The notes: generated from the sequence alone by a model not told the origin. Positions 1 through 12,843 are shown, numbered from the stretch's first letter. The stretch: DNA of 64,000 nt from Pseudomonas sp. ERMR1:02 (GCF_002277815.1 NZ_NKJI01000015.1:62001-126000), one strand, 5' to 3'. Translations and numbers: made by a program.

Positions 1-660
1 ACGATCCCAATCCCCCAGCACAATGCGCCGGGCCGCCTGATCGCCAAGCTGCAACTTGTGTACGGCCGGGCGGTGGGTGTGACCATGGATCAGGGTATTC
101 ACGCCGTATTGCTGCATGATCCGCGGAATTTCTTCGGGCGTGACATCGACAATGTCATTGGCCTTCATCTGCGTTTGCGCACGGCTTTCACTGCGCAGCT
201 TGCGCGCCAGTTTATGCCGCGTGCTTAAAGGCAGATGCCGCAGTATGAACAGCGTAATGGGGTTGCGCAGGTAGCGACGCAGCTTCATGTAGCCGACATC
301 GCGGGTGCAGAGGCTGTCGCCGTGCATTAACAGCACCGGCTCGCCGTTGAACTGCACGACACTCGGGTCTTTCAACAGGGTGCAGCCGGCCTGTTTGCAG
401 AAGGCCTGGCCGAGCATGAAATCGCGATTGCCGTGCATCAGAAAAATGGCCGTGCCGCTGTCGCTTAATTCGCGCAGGGCTTGGCAGATGGAGCGCTGGA
501 AGGGGGTCATGGCGTCGTCGCCAATCCACGCCTCGAAAAAGTCGCCCAGAATGTACAACGCACTCGCCGAGCGGGCGCGTCCGGCGAGCAAATCCAGAAA
601 CGCCCGGGTTATGTCCGGGCGCTCCTCTTCCAGATGTAAGTCTGAAATCAGCAATATCAC
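1..660 (-). CDS. lpxH: UDP-2,3-diacylglucosamine diphosphatase LpxH (partial)
   Basis: Hydrolyses UDP-2,3-diacylglucosamine to lipid X in lipid A synthesis, at the inner face of the cytoplasmic membrane. Read from a GTG at 660 the frame gives 220 codons and runs off the left edge; the family is about 240 residues, so roughly 20 C-terminal residues are missing. Calcineurin-type metallophosphoesterase motifs are all present: DLHL at residues 7-10, GDFFEAW at 39-45, GNRD at 77-80, HGD at 113-115 and HGHTH at 192-196. The GTG start overlaps the TGA of ppiB, which suggests translational coupling. A nearby ATG at 664 opens a different frame with no family resemblance, so GTG is preferred. Confidence 0.95.
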   Translation of the reverse strand, partial: MILLISDLHLEEERPDITRAFLDLLAGRARSASALYILGDFFEAWIGDDAMTPFQRSICQALRELSDSGTAIFLMHGNRDFMLGQAFCKQAGCTLLKDPSVVQFNGEPVLLMHGDSLCTRDVGYMKLRRYLRNPITLFILRHLPLSTRHKLARKLRSESRAQTQMKANDIVDVTPEEIPRIMQQYGVNTLIHGHTHRPAVHKLQLGDQAARRIVLGDWDR

Positions 661-1160
661 TCAATGATCTCGGCTTTCTCGATGATCACGTCGTCTGCTG
701 GTACGTCCTGGTGGCCGGACTTGGAGGTGGTGGCCACGCCTTTGATCTTGTCGACAACGTCGGTGCCGGAAACTACTTTGGCGAATACCGCGTAGCCCCA
801 GCCCTGAACGTTCTTGCCGCTGTGGTTCAGGAAGCTGTTGTCAGCCACGTTGATGAAGAACTGGGCGGAAGCCGAATGCGGCTCCATGGTGCGGGCCATG
901 GCGACGGTGTATTTGTCGTTGGAAAGACCGTTGTCAGCTTCGTTCTGGATGCTTGGACGCTTGTCTTTCTTTTCTTTCATGCCTGGCTCGAAACCGCCGC
1001 CCTGGATCATGAAATTACCGATTACACGGTGGAAAACGGTGTTTTCGTAGTGACCGGCTTTGACGTATTCGATGAAGTTGGCAACGGTCAACGGTGCCTT
1101 TTCAGCGTTCAGTTCCAGGACGATGTCGCCATGGTTGGTGGTCAATTTGACTTGGGTCAT
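657..1160 (-). CDS. ppiB: Peptidyl-prolyl cis-trans isomerase B (cyclophilin)
   Basis: Cytoplasmic cyclophilin that catalyses cis-trans isomerisation of X-Pro bonds. The 167-residue product has no signal peptide and matches the length of PpiB. Cyclophilin core motifs are visible: VFHRVIGNFMIQGG near residues 42-55, FFINVADN near 101 and the glycine-rich WGYAVFAKV segment near 121. It lies directly upstream of lpxH, with stop and start overlapping by one to two bases, so the two are co-transcribed. It is divergent from glnS across a 247-base spacer that probably holds both promoters; I see no convincing -35/-10 pair there. Confidence 0.96.
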   Translation of the reverse strand: MTQVKLTTNHGDIVLELNAEKAPLTVANFIEYVKAGHYENTVFHRVIGNFMIQGGGFEPGMKEKKDKRPSIQNEADNGLSNDKYTVAMARTMEPHSASAQFFINVADNSFLNHSGKNVQGWGYAVFAKVVSGTDVVDKIKGVATTSKSGHQDVPADDVIIEKAEIIE

Positions 1161-1407
1161 GTTGGCTACTCTTTAATGAATTCGTGGGTTTCGGGGCAAC
1201 AAGGCCCTCAACCGTGTTGGTCAGCGTTGACCAAGGAGCGCAGTTTAGCGCGACAGGCGCGAATTTCGAGGCTGTTTTTCATTTGCATCCGATTAAATGC
1301 AGTCGTTTTCGGGCCTGCTCTGTCAGCTGCTTGACGGCATCGGCTATGATAGCGGCTTTGTTTTGTCCGGCCCTTAGCAGGCCATGCACTTGTACGCCAA
1401 GGATCCT

Positions 1408-3108
1408 ATGAGCAAGCCCACTGTCGACCCTACCTCGAATTCCAAGACCGGCCCTGCCGTGCCGGTCAACTTCCTGCGGCCGATCATCCAGGCAGACCTG
1501 GATTCGGGCAAGCACACGCAGATCGTCACCCGTTTTCCGCCTGAGCCCAACGGCTACCTGCACATCGGTCACGCCAAGTCGATCTGTGTGAACTTCGGCC
1601 TGGCCCAGGAATTCGGTGGCGTCACGCACCTGCGTTTCGACGACACCAACCCGGCCAAGGAAGATCAGGAATACATCGACGCGATCGAAAGCGACGTCAA
1701 GTGGCTGGGCTTCGAGTGGTCCGGTGAAGTGCGCTATGCCTCGCAGTACTTCGACCAGCTGCACGACTGGGCCGTCGAGCTGATCAAGGCCGGCAAGGCG
1801 TATGTCGACGACCTGACCCCTGAGCAAGCCAAGGAATACCGTGGCAGCCTGACCGAGCCGGGCAAGAACAGCCCGTTCCGTGATCGCAGCGTCGAAGAGA
1901 ACCTGGACTGGTTCGCCCGCATGCGCGCCGGCGAGTTCCCGGACGGCGCACGTGTGCTGCGGGCCAAGATCGACATGGCTTCGCCGAACATGAACCTGCG
2001 CGACCCGATCATGTATCGCATCCGTCACGCGCACCACCACCAGACCGGTGACAAGTGGTGCATCTACCCGAACTACGACTTCACCCACGGTCAGTCGGAC
2101 GCCATCGAAGGCATCACCCACTCGATCTGCACCCTGGAGTTCGAAAGCCACCGTCCGCTGTACGACTGGTTCCTCGACAGCCTGCCAGTGCCGGCGCATC
2201 CGCGTCAGTACGAATTCAGCCGTCTGAACCTGAACTACACCATCACCAGCAAGCGCAAGCTCAAGCAACTGGTCGATGAAAAGCACGTTCATGGTTGGGA
2301 CGATCCGCGCATGTCGACGCTGTCGGGTTTTCGCCGTCGCGGCTACACCCCGGCGTCGATCCGCAATTTCTGCGACATGATCGGCACCAACCGTTCCGAC
2401 GGCGTGGTCGACTTCGGCATGCTTGAATTCAGCATCCGTCAGGACCTGGATCAGAACGCGCCACGTGCCATGTGCGTGCTGCGTCCGTTGAAGGTCGTGA
2501 TCACCAACTACCCGCAAGACCAGGTCGAGAACCTCGAACTGCCGCGTCATCCGCAGAAAGAAGAGCTGGGCGTGCGCAAGCTGCCGTTCGCTCGTGAAAT
2601 CTACATCGACCGCGATGACTTCATGGAAGAGCCGCCGAAGGGCTACAAGCGCCTTGAGCCAAACGGCGAAGTGCGTCTGCGCGGCAGCTACGTGATCCGT
2701 GCCGACGAAGCGATCAAGGACGCCGACGGCAACATCGTCGAGCTGCGTTGCTCGTACGACCCGGACACCCTGGGCAAGAACCCCGAAGGGCGCAAGGTCA
2801 AGGGCGTGGTGCACTGGGTGCCGGCGGCTGCCAGCGTCGAATGCGAAGTGCGTCTGTACGATCGTCTGTTCCGCTCCGCCAACCCGGAGAAGGCCGAAGA
2901 TAGCGCCAGCTTCCTGGACAACATCAACCCTGATTCGCTGCAGGTACTCACCGGTTGTCGTGCCGAGCCTTCGCTGGGCAATGCACAGCCGGAAGACCGT
3001 TTCCAGTTCGAGCGCGAAGGTTACTTCGTCGCGGATATCAAGGACTCGAAACCAGGTCAGCCGGTATTCAACCGTACCGTGACCCTGCGTGATTCGTGGG
3101 GCCAGTGA
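1408..3108 (+). CDS. glnS: Glutaminyl-tRNA synthetase
   Basis: Class I aminoacyl-tRNA synthetase that charges tRNA-Gln in the cytoplasm. The product is 566 residues, normal for the family. The HIGH motif (HIGH, residues 52-55) follows the typical FPPEPNGYL lead-in, and the KMSKS-equivalent SKRKL lies near residue 280. The start at 1408 (MSKPTVDP) is chosen over an upstream in-frame ATG at 1384 because AAGGA at 1399-1403 sits at proper spacing before it and the Pseudomonas family begins this way. cysS follows after a 16-base gap, so the two synthetases probably share a transcript. Confidence 0.97.
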   Translation: MSKPTVDPTSNSKTGPAVPVNFLRPIIQADLDSGKHTQIVTRFPPEPNGYLHIGHAKSICVNFGLAQEFGGVTHLRFDDTNPAKEDQEYIDAIESDVKWLGFEWSGEVRYASQYFDQLHDWAVELIKAGKAYVDDLTPEQAKEYRGSLTEPGKNSPFRDRSVEENLDWFARMRAGEFPDGARVLRAKIDMASPNMNLRDPIMYRIRHAHHHQTGDKWCIYPNYDFTHGQSDAIEGITHSICTLEFESHRPLYDWFLDSLPVPAHPRQYEFSRLNLNYTITSKRKLKQLVDEKHVHGWDDPRMSTLSGFRRRGYTPASIRNFCDMIGTNRSDGVVDFGMLEFSIRQDLDQNAPRAMCVLRPLKVVITNYPQDQVENLELPRHPQKEELGVRKLPFAREIYIDRDDFMEEPPKGYKRLEPNGEVRLRGSYVIRADEAIKDADGNIVELRCSYDPDTLGKNPEGRKVKGVVHWVPAAASVECEVRLYDRLFRSANPEKAEDSASFLDNINPDSLQVLTGCRAEPSLGNAQPEDRFQFEREGYFVADIKDSKPGQPVFNRTVTLRDSWGQ

Positions 3109-3124
3109 TTCAAGGATTTATGAC

Positions 3125-4507
<1,383 letters not shown>

Positions 4508-4622
4508 TGATCGTTCCCACGCTCTGCGTGGGAATGCAGCCCGGGACGCTCCGCGTCCCAAATCAAAAGCCGAACGCAGAGCGTCCGTTGAGGCATTCCC
4601 ACGCGGAGCGTGGGAACGATCA
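4508..4622. repeat. Pseudomonas intergenic palindromic repeat (GATCGTTCCCACGC type)
   Basis: About 115 bases form a long imperfect inverted repeat. The outer arms are TGATCGTTCCCACGCTC and its complement at the right end. Inside are two further dyads, GGGACGCTCCGCGTCCC and a related GCGTCC copy. The element fills the whole convergent gap between cysS and the sigma-54 regulator gene. It differs in sequence from the GTAGGAGCGAGCTTGC REP family elsewhere in the window. It could fold into a strong hairpin in either transcript and act as a terminator or mRNA stabiliser; that role is inferred. Confidence 0.8.
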
Positions 4623-4630
4623 AACCGTCA

Positions 4631-6473
4631 TTAGCTGTCTGATTGGCGCAACCGCTTGTAAAGGGTATTGCGGCTAACTCCAAGGCGCCGCGCCAGATAC
4701 GAGATATTCCCCCCGCCGCCTGCAACTGCCGATTCAAATCCTCGGCATCATTCAAATCCACCGCCAGCGGCTCCGGCGTATCCACCGGCTCCATCTCCAT
4801 ATCCACAAAAAAATCATCCGGCAAATGCTCCAGCCGCACCGGTTGTTCCTCGGCCATGGCCAGTGCCACCTGCATCACGCTGCTGACCTGACGCAAATTC
4901 CCAGGCCACGGATGGCGGTCGAACAGCTCCAGTACCTCTCGGCTCAATCCGGCCCACTGGCTCGGTTCGCGGTGTTGTTCCCACAAGCGCTTGAACAGCG
5001 CTTGCTTGTCGCTACGCTCGCGCAGCGGCGGCAATTCCAGGGTCAAGCCGCCGATGCGGTAGTACAAATCTTCGCGGAAGCGACCCAGTTGCACCTGTTC
5101 GCGCAGGGAGCGGTTGGTCGCGGAAATGATGCGGATGTCCACCGGGAACAACTCGCTGCTGCCCACCGGTTGCACGCAACGCTCCTGCAACACGCGCAGC
5201 AATCGCGCTTGGGTTGGCAGGGGCATGTCGCCAATTTCGTCGAGGAACAGCGTGCCTTTATCGGCCTTGCGGATCAGGCCGATGCTGCCTTTCTGATTGG
5301 CACCGGTGAACGCGCCTTTTTCGTAGCCGAACAGTTCGGATTCCACCAATTCGGCGGGGATCGCCGCGCAGTTGACGGCGATGAATGCTTGTTTACTGCG
5401 TGAGCTGGCCTGATGCAGCGCTTTAACGAAGACTTCCTTGCCGACGCCGGTTTCACCATGGATCAGCAACGGGATGTCTTTTTCAAGCAAACGCTCGGCC
5501 TGACGCACGGCTTTTTCCACGCGGCTGTCGCCCAAGTGCAGGGTATTGAGGCTGATTGCGGCAGGCGTCGGTGCAGCCACTGCCGGTTCATCGAACACAC
5601 GGGCCTGAATCGGTGCCTGCTTTGGCCGTTTCAGCAGGCACTGGAAGCGGTTGCGCCCTGAGCCTGCAAAGAGAAGGGCAGGCCTTCCGGTTGATTCAAC
5701 AATTCCAGCAGCGACACCTTGAACAGGCTCTCGACACTGACCCGCGACAGACGTACACCCAGCAGATTGTCGGCGCGGCGGTTAGCGGACAATACCTGGC
5801 CGCTCTCGTCGAATATCAACAACCCGGCCCACTGGCTGTCGAGGTTATTCAGGCCGGTGTTGAAGGTCAGCTGGAAATGCTGACCGTGAAACAGGTTGAG
5901 GATCAGCCGGTTTTCCACGGTCTGACTCATCATCTTCACCATGCCCAGGGTATGGGACGGCGGCAGATAGCTGTCACTGGACACGTCCAGCACCGCGATG
6001 ACCTTGCGCTCGGCATCGAAAATCGGCGCAGCGGAACCGGTCATGAAGCGGTTGGCCTTGAGAAAGTGTTCATCGTGCTCGATGTGCACCGCCTGCTCGC
6101 AGGCCAGCGCGGTGCCAATCGCGTTGGTCCCGCTGCAATGCTCCATCCAGCTAGCGCCAGCGCTGAAGCCGCGGGTCAGGCTCGGATCGATAAAACGCTG
6201 GGTGCCCCAGGACGTCAGCACCTGACCCTGATTGTCGGCGAGCATGATCAGGCAATTGGAGTTGCTGAGGATGTTCTCGTAATACGGCAGCACTTCCTGG
6301 TGGGTGGTCTGCACCAATGAGTGCTGGCTCTCCAGCAACTGCGCAACGCCTGCGGCGGGCAGTTGATCGAATGCGGGAGCACTCTGATGGTTGAGGCCAA
6401 ACGCGCGGCAACGGGACCAGGAGTCCTGGATGATGGCGTCGTGGGATAACGCGGGGCAGGTGCGGCCATTCAA
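4631..6473 (-). pseudogene. Sigma-54-dependent transcriptional activator, AcoR-like (two frameshifts)
   Basis: Enhancer-binding activator with a GAF-type sensor (about residues 70-200), a PAS-like segment, a sigma-54 AAA+ domain and a Fis-type helix-turn-helix; about 614 residues if repaired. The AAA+ domain shows Walker A GETGVGKE, the sigma-54 contact loop GAFTGA and Walker B LFLDEIGD. The frame is broken twice. Near 5656-5658 CCC must be CCCC to join the sensor to the AAA+ domain. At 4709-4714 six C must be seven to reach the HTH (ISYLARRLGVSRNTLYKRL). As written, the product ends before the AAA+ domain. The gene is divergent from an ABC operon that has a sigma-54 promoter, so it is probably that operon's activator. 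The resemblance is to AcoR-type regulators; the inducer is unknown. Confidence 0.87.
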
Positions 6474-6560
6474 GTCAGCCTCTGATTAACGCTTTTATTG
6501 TTGTTATGGATTTGCGCACAACAGCATATTTCATACGTGATGACATTGGCACACCACATA

Positions 6561-6632
6561 CCTGTAGGAGCCAGGCTTGCCGGTGAAGGCGTCCTCAAAA
6601 TCGCCTTCGCCGGCAAGCCTGACTCCTACAGG
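6561..6632. repeat. REPIN (inverted REP pair)
   Basis: CCTGTAGGAGCCAGGCTTGC and its near-complement face each other around a short core, giving a 72-base palindrome. Only non-coding DNA lies on either side. It sits between the sigma-54 regulator gene and its putative enhancer array. Confidence 0.85.
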
Positions 6633-6659
6633 TGTGCGAAAAACGGTCTAAAGAGTGTT

Positions 6660-6728
6660 GTTCACTAATGTTCATTGTCAATCGTTCAAGTGTTCAGTTG
6701 TTCAGTCGCGGTTGTTCATTTCTGTTCA
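6660..6728 (+). promoter_or_regulatory. Array of seven GTTCA repeats, putative enhancer (UAS)
   Basis: GTTCA occurs at 6660, 6670, 6684, 6692, 6700, 6714 and 6724, all on the + strand. The intervals are 10, 14, 8, 8, 14 and 10 bases, a mirror-symmetric pattern centred on 6692. The array lies 70-140 bases upstream of the -24/-12 promoter at 6793, where sigma-54 activators usually bind. I infer that it is the binding region for the adjacent activator. Confidence 0.6.
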
Positions 6729-6792
6729 GCATCGAACGCTGATTTGGTTCGGATGTCCTTTTTTTCAAGCCCGATCAAATGCTTGCGATTTC

Positions 6793-6808
6793 TGGCACAA
6801 ATGTCGCT
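6793..6808 (+). promoter_or_regulatory. Sigma-54 (-24/-12) promoter of the ABC operon
   Basis: TGGCACAAATGTCGCT places GG and GC at the 10-base separation required by RpoN, with the consensus TGGCAC intact and TTGC present as TCGC. The predicted start is near 6819, about 34 bases before the first ATG of the operon. A sigma-54 activator gene lies next door in the opposite orientation. Confidence 0.7.
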
Positions 6809-6852
6809 ATGTAGCTCCGGTCGCTTGACTCCAAAAATAAAAAGGCCGAGCC

Positions 6853-7946
6853 ATGTCATTAACCCTGGAGCATGTCAGCCGCACCGTCGAGGGCCAGACC
6901 TGGATTGACGATGCGTGCCTGCGTTTCGAACCCGGATCCTTCAACGTTTTGCTCGGGCGCACGCTGTCCGGCAAAACCAGTCTCATGCGCCTGATGGCCG
7001 GGCTGGACAAGCCTGACAGCGGCCGCATCTTGATGAATGGCGTCGATGTCACGCAACGCCCGGTGCGTTTGCGCAACGTGTCGATGGTCTATCAGCAGTT
7101 CATCAATTACCCGACCATGACCGTCTTCGAGAACATCGCCTCGCCGTTGCGTCAGGCCGGTGTGTCCAACGAGCTGATCCAGAGCAAGGTGCTGGAAACC
7201 GCAAAGATGCTGCGCATCGAGAAATTCCTTAAACGCTATCCGCTCGAACTCTCCGGCGGCCAGCAGCAGCGCACGGCCATGGCCCGGGCGCTGGTCAAGG
7301 ATGCGGAGCTGATCCTGTTCGACGAGCCGCTGGTCAACCTCGACTACAAGTTGCGCGAAGAGTTGCGCCAGGAAATGCGCGAGCTGTTCAAGGCTCGCCA
7401 TACCATCGCCATTTACGCGACCACCGAGCCCAACGAAGCCCTGGCCCTGGGCGGCACCACGACCATTCTTCACGAAGGCCGGGTGATTCAAAGCGGCAAG
7501 TCGTCCGAGGTCTATCACCAACCGCAGACGGTGCTGGCGGCCGAGTTGTTTTCCGAGCCGCCGATCAACTTGATGCCCGGACGCATCGCCGGCAACGAAG
7601 TGAGCTTCGCCAATTTCGTGCACTTCCCGTTGAACGTCGATTTGCGCCCGGTGGGCGAGGGCGAGTTCCGCTTCGGTGTACGCCCCAGTCATATCTCGCT
7701 GGTGCCGAGCAACGACGATGACCTCGAGTTGGCGGTGACCGTCGAGGTCGCCGAAATCAGCGGCTCGGAAACTTTCCTGCACGTGCGCAACGAGCATTTC
7801 CTGCTGGTGCTGCACCTGCCTGGCGTTCACGAATATGACGTCGATGCGCCGATTCGCATCTACATCCCGACTCATAAACTGTTTGTGTTCGATACGCAGG
7901 GCGACTGGTTCAGGCGCCGGGCCGGCGTGTCGCGAGGGTTGCCTGA
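6853..7946 (+). pseudogene. ABC transporter ATP-binding protein, GlpS-like (frameshift near 3' end)
   Basis: One of two ATPases of a carbohydrate/polyol uptake system. The visible order of parts is a degenerate Walker A (GRTLSGKTS, where G-P-S-G is usual), the signature LSGGQQQR, Walker B LILFDEP and a C-terminal TOBE-like region. About 364 residues if repaired. The frame breaks near 7902: CAGGGCGAC should be CAGGGCCGAC, after which the frame ends at a TGA at 7944-7946 that overlaps the next ATG. Without the base the frame runs on out of register inside the next gene. The atypical Walker A is seen in the GlpS class of the rhizobial glycerol transporter. Confidence 0.85.
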
Positions 7947-9078
7947 TGGCCGAAATCCGTTTGCAGAACCTCGCCCACAGCTATACCAGCACGCCGAACG
8001 GTCCCGAGGATTATGCAATCCGCGAGATGGACCATATCTGGGAACAGGGCGGCGCCTATGCCTTGCTCGGGCCATCGGGTTGTGGCAAGTCGACCTTGCT
8101 CAACATCATTTCCGGGTTGCTCAGCCCGTCTCAGGGCCATGTGTTGTTCGATGGCAAAGCGGTCAACGACCTGACGCCGGAGAAGCGCAACATCGCTCAG
8201 GTTTTCCAGTTTCCGGTGGTCTACGACACCATGACGGTGTTCGACAACCTGGCCTTCCCGTTGCGTAACCAGGGCATGGCCGAGGCGAAAATTCACACCA
8301 AAGTGCAGGAAATCGCTGAAGTCCTCGACCTACAGGGACTGTTGAGCAAAAAGGCTCGCAACCTCACCGCCGACGAAAAACAGAAAGTCTCCATGGGCCG
8401 TGGGCTGGTGCGCGATGACGTGTCGGCGATCCTGTTCGATGAGCCGCTGACGGTGATCGACCCGCACCTGAAGTGGAAGCTGCGGCGCAAGCTCAAGCAG
8501 ATCCACGAGCAGTTCAACATCACCATGGTCTACGTCACCCACGATCAGCTGGAGGCGTCGACTTTCGCCGACAAGATCGCGGTGATGTACGGCGGGCAGA
8601 TTGTGCAGTTCGGCACGCCGCGAGAACTGTTCGAGCGGCCGAGCCACACCTTTGTCGGCTATTTCATTGGTAGCCCGGCATGAACCTGATCGAGGTGCAA
8701 CCGCAACCGGGAGGCGTCGGTTTCGCTTCGATCCATCTGCCGCTGTCCGAAGCCATGCAAAAGCGCATCGTCGAATCCAGCTGGCACACCTTGAAGGTCG
8801 GCATTCGGCCGGAGTTCATCCACGTGTGGGACGAGCCGTACGATGACGCGATGCGGGCACAAGTCGTACACGTCGAAGATCTGGGCACCTACAAGATCAT
8901 GACATTGAACCTCGACGGCGTGCCGCTGAAGGTACGCCTGGCCGAGGACAAACCGGTGCCCGAAGGCACGGCGTACATCAGCTTTCCCGCGCAATGGCTG
9001 ATGGTCTACGCCGATGAATTCCTGCTGGAGCCGCAAGCTATTGGTGAAGACCTTGCCAACAAAGGGGCGCAGCCATGA
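7946..9078 (+). pseudogene. ABC transporter ATP-binding protein, GlpT-like (frameshift)
   Basis: Second ATPase of the uptake system, with canonical Walker A (GPSGCGKST), Walker B (ILFDEPL), a His switch (VTHDQ) and a MalK-like C-terminal domain; 377 residues if repaired. The signature motif is degenerate (LTADEKQKVS). The frame breaks near 8677: AGCCCGGCATG should be AGCCCGGGCATG, which restores the usual YFIGSPGMN junction and joins the nucleotide-binding domain to the C-terminal domain, which reads open from 8680 to 9078. The ATG start overlaps the preceding stop, and the stop overlaps the permease start (ATGA), so translation is coupled. Pairing of one degenerate and one canonical ATPase fits a heterodimer. 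Confidence 0.87.
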
Positions 9079-9941
9079 ACAAGGTGCAGAACAACAAGGC
9101 CTGGTGGCTGGTGCTGCCGGTGTTCCTGCTGGTGGCATTCAGTGCGGTGATCCCGATGATGACCGTGGTCAACTACTCGGTGCAGGACATCTTTGATCAG
9201 TCCAGCCGCTACTTCGTCGGTGCCGACTGGTACAAACAGGTATTGCTCGATCCGCGTCTGCATAATTCGTTGCTGCGCCAGTTCATTTATTCGGCCTGCG
9301 TGCTGCTGATCGAAATCCCGCTGGGCATCGCCATCGCCCTGACCATGCCGATCAAGGGCAAATGGTCCTCGTTGGTGCTGATCATTCTGGCGATTCCGCT
9401 GCTGATTCCGTGGAACGTGGTCGGCACCATCTGGCAGATCTTCGGCCGGGCCGACATTGGCCTGCTCGGTTCCAGCCTCAATGCCATGGGCATCAGCTAC
9501 AACTATGCGGCCAACACCATGGACGCCTGGGTCACCGTGCTGGTGATGGATGTCTGGCACTGGACATCGCTGGTGGCGCTGTTGTGCTTCTCCGGTCTGC
9601 GGGCGATTCCCGACGTGTACTACCAGGCGGCGCGGATTGACCGAGCGTCGGCGTGGGCGGTATTCCGGCACATCCAGTTGCCCAAGCTCAAGAGCGTATT
9701 GCTGATCGCCGTGATGCTGCGCTTCATGGACAGTTTCATGATCTACACCGAGCCGTTCGTGCTGACCGGTGGCGGGCCAGGCAATGCCACGACTTTCCTC
9801 AGCCAGACCCTGACGCAAATGGCGATCGGGCAGTTCGACCTGGGCCCGGCTGCGGCGTTCTCGCTGGTGTACTTCCTGATCATCCTGTTGGTGTCCTGGC
9901 TGTTCTATACCGCCATGACTCACTCTGACGCCAACCGTTGA
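9075..9941 (+). CDS. ABC transporter permease (sugar/polyol family)
   Basis: Inner-membrane permease of the MalF/UgpA type, 288 residues with about six hydrophobic segments. The first is WWLVLPVFLLVAFSAVIPM near the N-terminus. The cytoplasmic EAA-type loop is visible as YYQAARIDRASAWAVFRHI near residues 178-196. It overlaps the ATPase gene by ATGA and is followed after ten bases by the second permease gene. Operon order (two ATPases, two permeases, a small membrane protein, a binding protein) matches the GlpSTPQUV glycerol system described in Rhizobium. The substrate here is inferred as glycerol or another polyol and is not proven. Confidence 0.92.
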   Translation: MNKVQNNKAWWLVLPVFLLVAFSAVIPMMTVVNYSVQDIFDQSSRYFVGADWYKQVLLDPRLHNSLLRQFIYSACVLLIEIPLGIAIALTMPIKGKWSSLVLIILAIPLLIPWNVVGTIWQIFGRADIGLLGSSLNAMGISYNYAANTMDAWVTVLVMDVWHWTSLVALLCFSGLRAIPDVYYQAARIDRASAWAVFRHIQLPKLKSVLLIAVMLRFMDSFMIYTEPFVLTGGGPGNATTFLSQTLTQMAIGQFDLGPAAAFSLVYFLIILLVSWLFYTAMTHSDANR

Positions 9942-9951
9942 GGCCCGCGCC

Positions 9952-10752
9952 ATGAGCAAAAGAAAGCTTTTCCCGTTGCTGCTCTACATCCTGTTCCTGT
10001 TGGTGCCGATCTACTGGCTGCTGAACATGTCCTTCAAGAGCAACACCGAAATCCTCGGCGGCCTGACGCTGTTTCCCCAGGATTTCACCGTCCACAACTA
10101 CAAGGTGATTTTCACCGATCCGGCCTGGTACACCGGTTACCTCAACTCGCTGTACTACGTGAGCCTGAACACGGTGATCTCCCTGAGCGTGGCGTTGCCG
10201 GCGGCGTACGCGTTCTCGCGTTATCGCTTTCTGGGCGACAAGCACCTGTTCTTCTGGTTGCTGACCAACCGCATGGCGCCGCCGGCGGTGTTCCTGCTGC
10301 CGTTCTTCCAGCTGTATTCCTCGATCGGGTTGTTCGATACGCACATCGCCGTGGCGCTGGCGCATTGCCTGTTCAACGTGCCGTTGGCGGTGTGGATTCT
10401 TGAGGGCTTCATGTCCGGCGTTCCGAAGGAAATCGACGAAACGGCCTACATCGACGGCTACAGCTTTCCCAAGTTTTTCGTGAAGATTTTCGTCCCGCTG
10501 ATTGGTTCCGGCATCGGCGTGACGGCGTTTTTCTGCTTCATGTTTTCCTGGGTCGAACTGCTGTTGGCGCGAACCCTCACTTCGGTGAACGCCAAGCCCA
10601 TCGCGGCGGTGATGACCCGCACGGTCTCGGCGTCCGGCATCGACTGGGGCGTGCTGGCGGCGGCAGGGGTGTTGACCATCCTGCCCGGCATGCTGGTGAT
10701 CTGGTTTGTTCGCAACCACGTGGCCAAGGGCTTTGCCCTGGGTCGGGTATGA
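9952..10752 (+). CDS. ABC transporter permease (sugar/polyol family)
   Basis: Second permease, MalG/UgpE type, 266 residues. It opens with a hydrophobic segment right after MSKRK and has about six membrane spans. The EAA loop appears as EIDETAYIDGYSFPKFF near residues 161-177, where it would contact an ATPase. It probably pairs with the upstream permease in a heterodimeric channel. It is the GlpQ-like partner by gene order. The next gene starts ten bases downstream. Confidence 0.92.
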   Translation: MSKRKLFPLLLYILFLLVPIYWLLNMSFKSNTEILGGLTLFPQDFTVHNYKVIFTDPAWYTGYLNSLYYVSLNTVISLSVALPAAYAFSRYRFLGDKHLFFWLLTNRMAPPAVFLLPFFQLYSSIGLFDTHIAVALAHCLFNVPLAVWILEGFMSGVPKEIDETAYIDGYSFPKFFVKIFVPLIGSGIGVTAFFCFMFSWVELLLARTLTSVNAKPIAAVMTRTVSASGIDWGVLAAAGVLTILPGMLVIWFVRNHVAKGFALGRV

Positions 10753-10762
10753 GGAGTCGATG

Positions 10763-11035
10763 ATGGAATGGATGAGTTGGACCGTCCCGACGGCGGCATT
10801 CTTCAGTGTGATTGCCTTGATCCTGGTGGTGATGACCACTTGGGAGTTGCGTTCGCCGAGCATTCTGCGGCGTGGCTTTTTGCCGATTGCCACCACCCGT
10901 GGTGATCGGCTGTTTATCGGTCTTCTCGGCAGCGCCTACCTGCACTTGCTGGTAGTTGGCGTGACCGACTGGAGCATCTGGATAGCGTTTGCGTTGTCCC
11001 TGGTGTGGCTGTTGGCTGTGATGCGTTGGGGCTAG
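10763..11035 (+). CDS. Small DUF2160-type membrane protein (GlpU-like)
   Basis: A 90-residue, very hydrophobic protein with about three membrane helices: residues 5-25, 50-66 and 70-88. A protein of this type occurs in the same slot of GlpSTPQUV-like operons; its role is not known. GAGGAG at 10751-10756 fits the ATG at 10763 better than the one at 10760, so MEWMSW is taken as the start. It may be an accessory subunit of the permease. Confidence 0.82.
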   Translation: MEWMSWTVPTAAFFSVIALILVVMTTWELRSPSILRRGFLPIATTRGDRLFIGLLGSAYLHLLVVGVTDWSIWIAFALSLVWLLAVMRWG

Positions 11036-11082
11036 TCGAATCGCTCGGCAATGTTGCTCCCAAATTCAATAAGGAGGTCTCT

Positions 11083-12823
<1,741 letters not shown>

Positions 12824-12843
12824 AGGTTGGAGTTTGAAAGGCG

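Noticed and set aside
1330..1360. TTGACG and TATGAT as a glnS promoter
   Set aside because: The boxes are only eight bases apart, so they cannot form one sigma-70 promoter.
1279..2814. 511-codon open frame opposite glnS
   Set aside because: Shadow of glnS; His/Val/Arg-rich, typical of antisense reading of GC-rich genes.
7950..8268. Extension of the first ATPase into the second
   Set aside because: Out-of-register reading after the missing C near 7902.
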